Shown here: one piece after another, positions 56,653-64,000 of the stretch
How the letters are laid out: every line of letters starts with the position of its first letter
Position numbering within the stretch: the first letter of the stretch is position 1
NCBI RefSeq assembly: GCF_003130585.1
Contig: NZ_QFKX01000002.1
Location: 620,001 to 684,000, forward strand
Direction of reading: 5' to 3'
Length of the DNA stretch: 64,000 bases
Origin: Brachybacterium endophyticum
GTDB taxonomy: Bacteria > Actinomycetota > Actinomycetes > Actinomycetales > Dermabacteraceae
Made by a program: the position numbers and the translations under genes
Notes under the pieces: generated by a model
What the model saw: only the letters and a program-made list of their open reading frames with translations
What the model was told of the DNA's origin: nothing
Database searches by the model: none

Positions 56653-57855
56653 ATGAGCGCTGAGCTGCTCCTGCTGCGGTCCCCCTCGGCCAACCGTGTC
56701 TTCACCGCCGCTGCCGGGCCGCTCTCGGTCCGAGAGGCGCAGTGGGTGCTCGGATCCCACGCGGGTGCTCCGGCGGACGTGCACGAGCACTCCGTGGCGG
56801 GCGTCGACTACCTGCGGATCCTCGCCGAGGACACCGACCTCGTGCGTTCGCTCCTCGCGATGCTCTCGGCGCCCTTCGCCCTGTTCGCCCCGCATCCGTC
56901 CGCCGATGACGGCGGAGAGACGCTGCTGCGCCCCGTAGCGCTGCCGCAGGCGATGCGCCACGGCAGCGAGCTGGAGACCACCCTGCGCTACCCCGGCAAG
57001 ACCAACGAGCAGTTCACGGCGATGCTGCTGAACCTCGCGGCCGCCCTCTCCTCGCGCCGGGCCGGTCTGCTGCGCGGCGACCTCGCCGTCCTCGACCCCA
57101 CCTGCGGCAGGGGCACCACGCTCAACCGCGCTCTGCGGCTCGGCCTCAGCCCCACGGGCGCCGACCTCGACCGCAAGGACATCGACGCCTACCGGACCTT
57201 CCTCGCCGCGTGGGCCAAGCAGCACCGTCTCCCGCACACGCAGAGCAGCGGGGGGCTGCCGACGACCGGCACGGGCCGTGGGGCGAAGAGCGCCGGATCG
57301 CGGTGGGAGCTCGACCTCGCCGCCGACCGGACCGCCCAGCGCGCCGGCGACGTCCAGAAGGTCCGGCTGCTGACCTGCGACACCGCGGACCTGGGGGCGG
57401 TGCTGCCCTACCGCTCCGTGGACGCCCTGGTCGCGGACCTGCCCTACGGAGTCCAGCACGGCGCCCGCACCGAGGGATGGCAGCGGTCCCCGCTGGAGCT
57501 CCTCGAGCGTGCGGTTCCCGCCTGGCGGGCCCTGCTGCGCACCGGTGGGGGCATCGCTCTCGCCCTGAACCGTCGCACCGCCCCGTACACACGGGTCCGG
57601 GAGATCCTCGAGGCCCACGACCTCCATGTGCTCAGCGCCGACGGCGAGTTCCGCCACCGCGTCGACCAGTCGATCGACCGTGACGTCGTCCTCGCCGTGC
57701 CGCGCGATCACCCCCAGCTCGCGATGCTGCGCACCCTGACCGTCACCGCCACGGCGGAGGACGAGGCCGGGGACGCGGAGCACGCCCCACACGTCACGCA
57801 CCAGCCCGCCCGTGCCCCGGAGCACGGGCCCCGCGAAAGGACCCCTCATGAGTGA
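56653..57855 (+). CDS. Putative THUMP/TrmG10-like nucleic-acid methyltransferase
   Basis: A 400-residue protein. The C-terminal half is a class I methyltransferase: the SAM loop is DPTCGRGTT (148-156) and the catalytic-type motif is ADLPYG (D262-G266), a DLPY variant of the (D/N)PPY motif of N-methylating RNA/DNA enzymes. YPGKTNEQFT (113-122) just before it resembles the entry segment of the RlmKL/Trm11 family. The N-terminal 100 residues are unassigned. A GGGAGG site precedes the ATG. The gene lies between infB and rbfA and overlaps rbfA by eight bases, so a ribosomal or tRNA substrate is likely (inference). Confidence 0.75.
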   Translation: MSAELLLLRSPSANRVFTAAAGPLSVREAQWVLGSHAGAPADVHEHSVAGVDYLRILAEDTDLVRSLLAMLSAPFALFAPHPSADDGGETLLRPVALPQAMRHGSELETTLRYPGKTNEQFTAMLLNLAAALSSRRAGLLRGDLAVLDPTCGRGTTLNRALRLGLSPTGADLDRKDIDAYRTFLAAWAKQHRLPHTQSSGGLPTTGTGRGAKSAGSRWELDLAADRTAQRAGDVQKVRLLTCDTADLGAVLPYRSVDALVADLPYGVQHGARTEGWQRSPLELLERAVPAWRALLRTGGGIALALNRRTAPYTRVREILEAHDLHVLSADGEFRHRVDQSIDRDVVLAVPRDHPQLAMLRTLTVTATAEDEAGDAEHAPHVTHQPARAPEHGPRERTPHE

Positions 57856-58399
57856 GAACAGCCCCCGCGCCCGGCGCCTCGCCGACCGCATCCAGCAGAT
57901 CGTCGCGACCATGCTCGACACCCGGGTGAAGGATCCGCGCCTCGGATTCATCACCATCACCGAGGTGCGCGTGACCGGCGACCTGCAGCACGCGACCCTC
58001 TTCTACACCGTCTTCGGTGACGAGGAGGAGCGCGCCGGGACCGCAGCGGCGCTGGCCAGCGCCACCGGCATGCTGCGCCGCGAGGTGGGACGTCAGACCG
58101 GTGTGCGGCTGACCCCCACCCTCGAGTTCGTCGAGGACGCCCTGCCGGAGAACGCTCGCACCATCGAGGACCTCCTGGTCCACGCCCGCACCCGCGACGC
58201 CGATCTCGCCGAGCTCAAGGAGGGCGCGAGCTACGCCGGGGAGGCGGATCCCTACCGTGCACCCCGTGAGGACGAGGAGGACGAGGAGGACGGCGACCTC
58301 GAGGACGGCGACCTCGAGTCGGACCTCGAGGCCGAGGGCACCGAGGACCGGAAGTCCTCGGAGCGCTCGGACGAGGACACGGAGGACCCGCGCGCGTGA
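57848..58399 (+). CDS. rbfA: Ribosome-binding factor A
   Basis: A 183-residue cold-shock-type 30S maturation factor. The KH-like core (1-115) includes RLADRIQQIVATMLDTRVKD (about 9-28) and LQHATLFYTVFGDE. The last 50 residues are an extremely acidic tail (runs such as EDEEDEEDGDLEDGDLE). ATG 57848 lies inside the end of the preceding methyltransferase and has AAAGGA upstream; the frame from 57812 is rejected. The stop overlaps truB. Confidence 0.94.
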   Translation: MSENSPRARRLADRIQQIVATMLDTRVKDPRLGFITITEVRVTGDLQHATLFYTVFGDEEERAGTAAALASATGMLRREVGRQTGVRLTPTLEFVEDALPENARTIEDLLVHARTRDADLAELKEGASYAGEADPYRAPREDEEDEEDGDLEDGDLESDLEAEGTEDRKSSERSDEDTEDPRA

Positions 58400-59334
58400 T
58401 GGCTCGCGGCCCCCAGGACCTCGCGGCGCTCCCGCACGGCATCCTCCTGGTCGACAAGGCACCCGAGCGCACCAGTCACGACGTCGTCGCCCGCGTGCGC
58501 TGGCTGCTGGGCACCAAGAAGGTCGGGCACGCCGGCACCCTCGACCCGATGGCGACCGGGCTCCTCGTGCTCGGCGTCGGCCAGGGGACACGTCTGCTGA
58601 CCTACCTGGTGGGTCTGGACAAGACCTACACGGCCACCGTCCGACTGGGCCGGGCGACGACGACCGATGATCGCGAGGGCGAGGAGATCGGCGACGTCGT
58701 GCCCGCCGACGGCATCGACGAGGCGCGGATCGAGGAGAGCCTGGAGGCCCTGCGCGGCCGGATCCAGCAGGTGCCCTCGACGGTGAGCGCCATCAAGGTC
58801 GACGGCAAGCGCGCGTACGCGCGCGCCCGGGCCGGCGAGGACGTGCAGCTCGAGGCGCGCCCGGTCACGATCGGTGAGCTGCGCGTCCTGGAGCGCCGGA
58901 CCGACGGTCCCTTCCTCGACCTCGACGTGACGGTCACCTGCAGCTCCGGGACCTACGTGCGTGCCCTGGCGCGCGACCTGGGGGAGGCCCTCGGCGTGGG
59001 CGGGCACCTCACCGCGCTGCGGCGCACCCGGGTGGGGCCCTTCGACGTCGAGAGCGCTCACCATGTGCCCGCTCGGGGCGAGGGGGACGACGTGGACCTG
59101 CCGCTCGAAGGGCTGGGCGAGATCGCCGCCCGCGTGCTGCCCGTCGTCGACGTGGACGAAGAGGCCGCCACGGCCCTCGGTCAGGGCAAGCGGATCACCT
59201 CCCCGGACGGGGAACGCGCCGCGAACGGTACCCTCGCCGCCCGCGACCCGCGCGGGGCGCTGGTGGCCGTGCTCGAGTCGCAGAGCGGCACCCTCCGGCC
59301 GGCCCTCGTGATCCCGCCCCAGGCGCGCAGCTGA
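58396..59334 (+). CDS. truB: tRNA pseudouridine-55 synthase
   Basis: A 312-residue enzyme that makes pseudouridine 55 in the T-loop of tRNAs. The catalytic Asp is D50 in GHAGTLDPMATG; KTYTATVRLG and SSGTYVRALARDLG are intact. A PUA-like C-terminal domain follows. The start is GTG 58396 (overlapping rbfA) or ATG 58399; coupling favours either. The nrnA-type phosphoesterase often found between rbfA and truB is absent. Confidence 0.95.
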   Translation: MMARGPQDLAALPHGILLVDKAPERTSHDVVARVRWLLGTKKVGHAGTLDPMATGLLVLGVGQGTRLLTYLVGLDKTYTATVRLGRATTTDDREGEEIGDVVPADGIDEARIEESLEALRGRIQQVPSTVSAIKVDGKRAYARARAGEDVQLEARPVTIGELRVLERRTDGPFLDLDVTVTCSSGTYVRALARDLGEALGVGGHLTALRRTRVGPFDVESAHHVPARGEGDDVDLPLEGLGEIAARVLPVVDVDEEAATALGQGKRITSPDGERAANGTLAARDPRGALVAVLESQSGTLRPALVIPPQARS

Positions 59335-59394
59335 GATCACCGAGGTCCGGCCGACCCGGGCCCGACATGTGCTCGGCCCGGGGTCAGCGGTGGA

Positions 59395-60978
59395 TCAGCG
59401 GTGCACCTCGACCCGCGTGCCGATCGACGCCCAGTCGTAGAGCCACTTCGCGTCCGAGACCGGCATGTTGATGCAGCCATGGGATCCGGAGTACCCGAAG
59501 GAGGAGCGCCAGGGGGCTCCGTGGAAGGCGAACCCACGGTGCCAGTACTGCACCCAGGGGACGTCCTTGGTCTCGTAGAACTCGGGGTCGTTCTGGTCCT
59601 TGTAGGCACCGTTGGTCATGTCCTGCTTCTCGTAGCGCAGGTAGATCTCGTAGGAGCCCGTGACGGTCTGGTGGTCGTCGGCGCCGTCGACCATCGTGCG
59701 CGGACCCCACACCGGGGTGTCGCCCTGGTAAGCGGTGACCGTCTTCTTGGTGAGGTCGACGTCGATCCACTTCTCGCCCGTGGGCTTGTCGGAGGACTTC
59801 TCCTCGTCCTTGGAGGAGCCCGACCCGGTGGCCTTGTCCTTGTCCTTGGGGTCCTTGTCGTCGGAGTCCTCGGAGTCCTTCTTCTTGTCCTTGTCCGACT
59901 CCTCGTCGGAGTCGGGCGCCTTGGCCTGGGTCATCTCGGCCTTGTGCGTCGTGGTCTCGAAGGCCGCCTCGAGCGGACTGTCGCCGGTCAGCGAGGTCAC
60001 GAGCTTCTCGGTGACCGCGTCGGCGTTGGTGATCTCCACACCGTCGGTCTTCTCCGCGATGGTCTTGACGACCTTGCCCTCGGGGTCGACCTGCTCGATG
60101 CCGTCCTTCTTCTCCACGGCGTCCTCGTCGGCGCGGGCGGAGACCCACTCGCGCACGGCGTCCTCGTCCACGGCGATCCGGAGGTCCTCGCCCTTCTCGT
60201 CGGGCTCCACCGAGATCCAGCCCGAGCGGCGCTCGGAGGAGACCGAATGGGTGGCGCCGTCAGGACCCTTCACCGACATCGGCTGGTCCAGCATGGTCGT
60301 CACCCGGTCCTTGGCCTTCTTGGCCTTGTCCGTGGTGATCTTCGGGGTGCTCGAGGTGATGCTCTGGGTGATCGTGAAGCTCTCGAGAGAGGACGCCTTC
60401 TTCTTGAGCGCGCTCACGAACGCGTCGGTCTCGACGCCCTGGCCGTTCGTCGACTTGCGGACCTTCCAGGTCCCGGCCTTCTCGTCGTACCCGACCTTCG
60501 CGTCCTTCGCGGCGGTGCGATCCTTCGGGATCTGTGCGCTCGCGAACGCGGACGCGGCCTTCTCGTCGACCGAGACCACCGGGTCGACGGCGCGGGAGCC
60601 CGAGAGCGTCGAGGAGACCACCTGGGAGACCGAGCCGTCGTGCGCGACGGCCTGCTCGGCCGTCTTCTTCGCGTCGACGCTGACGCCGAGCTCCTGCAGG
60701 GACGCCGTGCTCTCGCGGCCGTCGGTGTCGACGGTGACGTCGGTCCCCGAGGCCTTCTTCTCGACCAGGGCCGCGATGTCCCGGGCGGAGCTGCCGGAGA
60801 CGTCCTTGCCCAGCACGGTGGTGCCGGGAAGCGCCTTGCCCTCGTAGCTCTTGGCGTAGGCGAAGGCGCCGCCGGTCAGCACGATCGCCAGCACGGCGAT
60901 GATCGCGATCAGGATCAGCAGGGCGCGACGGCGCCCGTTGCCGGTGCGACCGGCATCGGTGTCGGTGAGGTGCGACAT
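59395..60978 (-). CDS. L,D-transpeptidase (YkuD) with PG_binding_4-like repeats
   Basis: A 527-residue membrane-anchored cell-wall enzyme. A TM helix at about 19-41 is followed by an extracellular region with two related domains (about 45-370), probably PG_binding_4-type. A Lys/Asp/Ser-rich linker (about 375-410) precedes the YkuD catalytic domain (about 413-527). The active site is S499-H500-G501-C502 (GYSGSHGCINMP), with a conserved His in FAFHGAPW. It makes 3-3 peptidoglycan cross-links or attaches proteins. ATG 60978 is chosen because the hydrophobic segment follows closely. It is convergent with truB. Confidence 0.92.
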   Translation of the reverse strand: MSHLTDTDAGRTGNGRRRALLILIAIIAVLAIVLTGGAFAYAKSYEGKALPGTTVLGKDVSGSSARDIAALVEKKASGTDVTVDTDGRESTASLQELGVSVDAKKTAEQAVAHDGSVSQVVSSTLSGSRAVDPVVSVDEKAASAFASAQIPKDRTAAKDAKVGYDEKAGTWKVRKSTNGQGVETDAFVSALKKKASSLESFTITQSITSSTPKITTDKAKKAKDRVTTMLDQPMSVKGPDGATHSVSSERRSGWISVEPDEKGEDLRIAVDEDAVREWVSARADEDAVEKKDGIEQVDPEGKVVKTIAEKTDGVEITNADAVTEKLVTSLTGDSPLEAAFETTTHKAEMTQAKAPDSDEESDKDKKKDSEDSDDKDPKDKDKATGSGSSKDEEKSSDKPTGEKWIDVDLTKKTVTAYQGDTPVWGPRTMVDGADDHQTVTGSYEIYLRYEKQDMTNGAYKDQNDPEFYETKDVPWVQYWHRGFAFHGAPWRSSFGYSGSHGCINMPVSDAKWLYDWASIGTRVEVHR

Positions 60979-61178
60979 GGGGTCTCGCTCATCTCTTCGC
61001 TGCGGTTCCGGTTCCCCCTCGTCACGGGACCGCCCGCAGAAGGTCCACGGGTCCGCACTCGTGTCCTTCACTGTACGGCAGGCCCGTGCGCCCGGCCGAG
61101 AGCGCACGTATCACGGACTCGTCACATTCGACCGTGGCCGGGAGGCGAACCGCGCACGTGGCCCCACGCGCGCGGCGC

Positions 61179-61184
61179 TACAGT
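61179..61184 (+). promoter_or_regulatory. -10 element (TACAGT) of ribF
   Basis: TACAGT lies 59 bases before the ribF GTG in the 265-base gap between the divergent L,D-transpeptidase and ribF genes. Confidence 0.5.
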
Positions 61185-61243
61185 GTTCCCCGTCCTCCCG
61201 CTCCCGGCCGCGGGGGCGGGCCCCGTCGGAAGGATCGGCCCCC

Positions 61244-62335
61244 GTGACCCGTGCGCAGATCTGGCACTCCCTCGAGGAGGTGCCCGCGGACCTCGGCGCG
61301 AGCGCGGTGACGATCGGCAACTTCGACGGCGTCCACCTCGGGCACCGCTACGTGCTCGACGCCCTGCGCGATAACGCCGCGGCACGCTCGCTCGAACCGG
61401 TGGCCCTGACCTTCTGGCCCCACCCCCGGCACGTCATGCAGACCCCGGGCGAGCCCCCGCTGATCACCGCGCACACGGATCGTGATCGCCTGCTCCTGCT
61501 CGCCGGTATGAACGGCGTCCTCGACCTGGAGTTCACCTGGGACTTCGCGCAGTACAGCGCCGAGGAGTTCGTGCGCGTCTTCCTCGTCGAGGGGCTGGGG
61601 ATGCGCTGCATCGTCACCGGCTCCGACACCCGCTTCGGCCGGGCCAACGCCGGTGACGTGGACACGCTGCTCGAGCTCGGCCGCCGCTACGGCTTCGACG
61701 TCGTCGTGCTGCCGGACCTCTCGCCGGGCGAGACGGCGGCGACCGATGCCGCGGCCATCGACGCCGGTCCGCTCGATGCCCGCTCGCCGGGGGAGCCGGG
61801 CCCCGCGGAGGCTCCCCGGATCTCGTCCTCGGCGATCCGCGAGGCCCTGCTGAGCGGAGAGATCCCCGAGGCGACCGCGATGCTGGGCAGGTTCCACACC
61901 GTGGCCGACGTCGTCCACCACGGCTTCAAGCGCGGGCGCGAACTGGGCTTCCCCACCGCGAACCTCGGGCCGATGCCGCAGGGTCTCGTGCCGGCCGACG
62001 GCGTCTACGCGGGCTTCCTGACCGTCGTCGAGCAGTCGCAGGAGCACCGGGGGGCCCCGCCGCTGGTGGGTGCGCGCACGACGATCTCGATCGGCACCAA
62101 CCCGACCTTCCACGAGGGCAGCGAGGAGTCCCCGCGCATGGTCGAGGCCTACGTCCACGGCGACAACTCCCTCGACCTCTACGGCGACACCGTCCGCCTC
62201 GAGTTCGTCGAGCGTCAGCGCCCCACCCTGCGCTTCTCCTCGGTCAATGCCCTGGTCGCGCAGATGGAGCTCGACAAGGACGTGACTCGCCGCACTCTGG
62301 AGTCGGTGCAGTCCGACGTCCTCCACCGCCGCTGA
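61244..62335 (+). CDS. ribF: Bifunctional riboflavin kinase / FAD synthetase
   Basis: A 363-residue enzyme that turns riboflavin into FMN and FAD. The N-terminal nucleotidyltransferase domain has [12 protein letters not shown] (G25-H34), [10 protein letters not shown] and the [10 protein letters not shown] motif. The C-terminal kinase domain has [11 protein letters not shown], then the NPTF and VEAYVHG segments. An insertion of about 20 residues ([20 protein letters not shown]) sits in the first domain. GTG 61244 follows GGAAGGA. The truB-ribF-rpsO order is conserved apart from the intervening transpeptidase. Confidence 0.95.
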   Translation: MTRAQIWHSLEEVPADLGASAVTIGNFDGVHLGHRYVLDALRDNAAARSLEPVALTFWPHPRHVMQTPGEPPLITAHTDRDRLLLLAGMNGVLDLEFTWDFAQYSAEEFVRVFLVEGLGMRCIVTGSDTRFGRANAGDVDTLLELGRRYGFDVVVLPDLSPGETAATDAAAIDAGPLDARSPGEPGPAEAPRISSSAIREALLSGEIPEATAMLGRFHTVADVVHHGFKRGRELGFPTANLGPMPQGLVPADGVYAGFLTVVEQSQEHRGAPPLVGARTTISIGTNPTFHEGSEESPRMVEAYVHGDNSLDLYGDTVRLEFVERQRPTLRFSSVNALVAQMELDKDVTRRTLESVQSDVLHRR

Positions 62336-62341
62336 TAGGCT
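62336..62341 (+). promoter_or_regulatory. -10 element (TAGGCT) of rpsO
   Basis: TAGGCT starts immediately after the ribF stop, 183 bases before the rpsO GTG. The leader of about 175 nt may carry S15 autoregulation, but no fold was established. Confidence 0.4.
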
Positions 62342-62524
62342 CTGGTCGCCGTCATGACGGCCGCGGAGGGTTCCGCGCGCCCGCAGACATGATCGCCCGT
62401 GCAGCACCCGAGCAGCGTCCCGGGGTCGCCGAGCGGATCTGCGGGCACAGCACGCGAGGACCCGACACACAGAGCCCGGGAGAACAGGCCCCGGCGCGCC
62501 GCGCAACGACCGAGGGAGAAGCCA

Positions 62525-62794
62525 GTGGCCTTCGACTCCGCTACCAAGCAGGAGATCATCAAGGAGTACGCGACCGACGAGGGCGACACCGGTTCGCCCG
62601 AGGTCCAGGTCGCGCTCCTGACCCATCGCATCACCTACCTGACCGAGCACCTCAAGGAGCACAAGCACGACCACCACACCCGTCGTGGTCTGATGCTCCT
62701 GGTCGGTCAGCGTCGTCGTCTGCTGAAGTACCTGCAGAACGCCGACATCGAGCGGTACCGTTCGCTGATCCAGCGCCTCGGCATCCGCCGGTGA
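62525..62794 (+). CDS. rpsO: 30S ribosomal protein S15
   Basis: An 89-residue primary 16S rRNA-binding protein of standard length. Motifs are [35 protein letters not shown] and [13 protein letters not shown]. The GTG at 62525 is chosen because homologs begin A-(L/F)-D-(S/T)-A-T-K; GGGAGAAG lies upstream. The frame from 62399 lies in the leader. A hairpin and then pnp follow, the conserved rpsO-pnp arrangement. Confidence 0.97.
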   Translation: MAFDSATKQEIIKEYATDEGDTGSPEVQVALLTHRITYLTEHLKEHKHDHHTRRGLMLLVGQRRRLLKYLQNADIERYRSLIQRLGIRR

Positions 62795-62800
62795 CACCCT

Positions 62801-62830
62801 CCGCCGCTCGTCCCCAGGGACGGGCGGCGG
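62801..62830 (+). terminator. Hairpin between rpsO and pnp
   Basis: Two 14-base arms (62801-62814 and 62817-62830) pair with one G-U wobble around a very short loop (CA, so two to three loop-end pairs will open). No U-run follows. In many bacteria this interval carries RNase III sites that control pnp. The rest of 62831-63039 shows nothing recognisable. Confidence 0.55.
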
Positions 62831-63039
62831 TGCTCGTCCTGGCCTGCGCACGCGTCGCAGGGCGGGGCAGCGCAGCCGCTGAGAGCGGCGCGCACGACCC
62901 ATCCGCCCCCTCGCCGTCGGCACGGTCCTCGGCAGAGACCTTCGGGAGACGCGGATCCGGCCCACCGGATCCGGCCCGCGGGCCCCTGACGATGGCCGCG
63001 TCCGGCAGGGGGACACCGATCCCACCGAAGGAGATCCCC

Positions 63040-64000
63040 ATGGCCATGGAAGGCCCCGAGATCACGGCGACCACCGCCGTCATCGACAACGGAAGCTACG
63101 GCACCCGCGAGGTGCGCTTCGAGACCGGACGTCTGGCCCAGCAGGCCGCCGGAGCCGTCTCGGTGTACCTCGACGACGACACGATGATCCTGTCGGCGAC
63201 CGCCGTCTCCAACAAGCCGAAGGACAACTTCGACTTCTTCCCGCTCACCGTCGACGTCGAGGAGCGGATGTACGCCGCGGGCCGCATCCCCGGCTCGTTC
63301 TTCCGCCGCGAGGCCCGCCCGGGCACCGACGCGATCCTCGCCTGCCGCCTCACCGACCGCCCGCTGCGTCCGGCCTTCGTCAAGGGGCTGCGCAACGAGG
63401 TCCAGGTCGTCCTCACCGTCATGGCCTCCGGGCCCGACGACGCCTACGACGTGGTCGGCATCAACGGTGCCTCCGCCTCGACGCAGATCTCGGGCCTGCC
63501 GTTCAACGGCCCGATCGGCGGCGTGCGCGTGGCGCTCATGCCCAGCGCCCAGGGTGGCCAGTGGGTCGCCTTCCCGACCTTCAGCCAGCTCGACGAGGCC
63601 GTCTTCTCGATGGTCGTCGCCGGCCGCATCGTCGGTGACGACGTCGCGATCATGATGGTCGAGGCCGAGGCGACCGACAACGCCTGGGGCATGATCAAGG
63701 ACCAGGGCGCGATCGCCCCCACCGAGGAGGTCGTGGCCGAGGGCCTCGAGGCCTCCAAGGGCTTCATCCGCGCCCTGTGCGACGCCCAGCAGGAGCTCGC
63801 CGACAAGGCAGCCAAGCCCGTGCGCGAGTTCCCGCTGTTCCTGGACTACCAGGACGACGCCTACGAGATCGTCGAGAAGAGCGCCGCCGAGCGTCTCCGC
63901 GAGGTCATGAGCATCGCCGGCAAGCAGGAGCGCGAGGAGCGCACCGAGGAGCTGCTGGCCGAGGTCGTCACCGACCTCGGCGCCGAGGGCGCTGCGCTCG
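63040..64000 (+). CDS. pnp: Polyribonucleotide nucleotidyltransferase, N-terminal part
   Basis: The first 320 codons of a phosphorolytic 3'-5' exoribonuclease; the gene runs off the window end without a stop. The first RNase PH-like domain is complete: [38 protein letters not shown] (about 66-85), [20 protein letters not shown] (about 86-105) and [10 protein letters not shown]. The linking helical domain has begun by residue 240. The residues match the actinobacterial GPSI type. AAGGAG precedes the ATG at 63040; ATG 63046 is an alternative. The second RNase PH, KH and S1 domains must lie beyond the window. Confidence 0.95.
   Translation, partial: MAMEGPEITATTAVIDNGSYGTREVRFETGRLAQQAAGAVSVYLDDDTMILSATAVSNKPKDNFDFFPLTVDVEERMYAAGRIPGSFFRREARPGTDAILACRLTDRPLRPAFVKGLRNEVQVVLTVMASGPDDAYDVVGINGASASTQISGLPFNGPIGGVRVALMPSAQGGQWVAFPTFSQLDEAVFSMVVAGRIVGDDVAIMMVEAEATDNAWGMIKDQGAIAPTEEVVAEGLEASKGFIRALCDAQQELADKAAKPVREFPLFLDYQDDAYEIVEKSAAERLREVMSIAGKQEREERTEELLAEVVTDLGAEGAAL

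Noticed and set aside
53500..57960. A 1486-codon open frame on the minus strand opposite infB and the methyltransferase
   Set aside because: It is the antisense shadow of infB: high GC removes stop codons from all frames. The product is repetitive and matches no family, while infB is certain.

Overview
The window is chromosomal DNA of a high-GC (roughly 70% G+C, nearly all G/C at third codon positions) actinobacterium. Gene order and protein flavour suggest Micrococcales, probably Brachybacterium or another member of Dermabacteraceae. That genus-level guess is inference. No tRNA, rRNA, insertion sequence, prophage or CRISPR array was seen. Most of the window is the conserved actinobacterial translation/cell-envelope block, with a few accessory insertions.

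Layout. (1) 1-3620: end of an SDR dehydrogenase, a small membrane protein, a 2Fe-2S ferredoxin, a possible Cys-rich micro-ORF, and an OmpR-type regulator/histidine kinase pair. (2) 3686-11859: a T-box-controlled ileS, a convergent WXG-type alpha/beta-hydrolase fusion, folC plus its DUF4233 partner, ndk and a 49-residue membrane protein. (3) 11960-19750: ftsY, the amtB-glnB(K)-glnD nitrogen-sensing operon, and ffh. (4) 19782-23456: an AHSA1-like protein, an amidohydrolase and a divergent Nramp protein. (5) 23695-33494: rpsP-khpA-rimM-trmD-rplS, two signal peptidases I, rnhB, DUF2469, yraN, yifB, dprA and xerC. (6) 33524-43569: an M23-like protein, rpsB-tsf-pyrH-frr-cdsA-rlmN, a DivIVA-repeat protein, rseP and a GNAT enzyme; dxr and ispG, which flank rseP in mycobacteria, are not here. 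(7) 43591-48142: a frameshifted methyltransferase and a sugar ABC-transporter operon behind a LacI-type operator. (8) 48239-64000: proS, a DUF4439 lipoprotein, rimP-nusA-ylxR-infB, a putative nucleic-acid methyltransferase, rbfA-truB, an L,D-transpeptidase, ribF, rpsO and the first third of pnp.

How the genes work together. The core genes make and mature ribosomes and tRNAs (rpsP, rplS, rpsB, rpsO, tsf, infB, frr, rimM, rimP, rbfA, trmD, truB, rlmN, ileS, proS), target and process exported proteins (ffh, ftsY, lepB pair, rseP), and make precursors (pyrH, cdsA, folC, ribF). Many transcription units begin with a -10 hexamer resembling TA(C/G)A(C/G)T. In at least seven cases it lies only 6-7 nt before the start codon, implying leaderless mRNAs. 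Perfect GC-rich hairpins with 4-5 nt loops and no U-tract mark several unit boundaries.

No clearly new multi-gene system was found. The items most worth a second look are the leaderless-gene set, the WXG-hydrolase fusion, the Cys-rich micro-ORF before the response regulator, the missing dxr/ispG, the methyltransferase inserted between infB and rbfA, and the single-base frameshift at 44302-44306.
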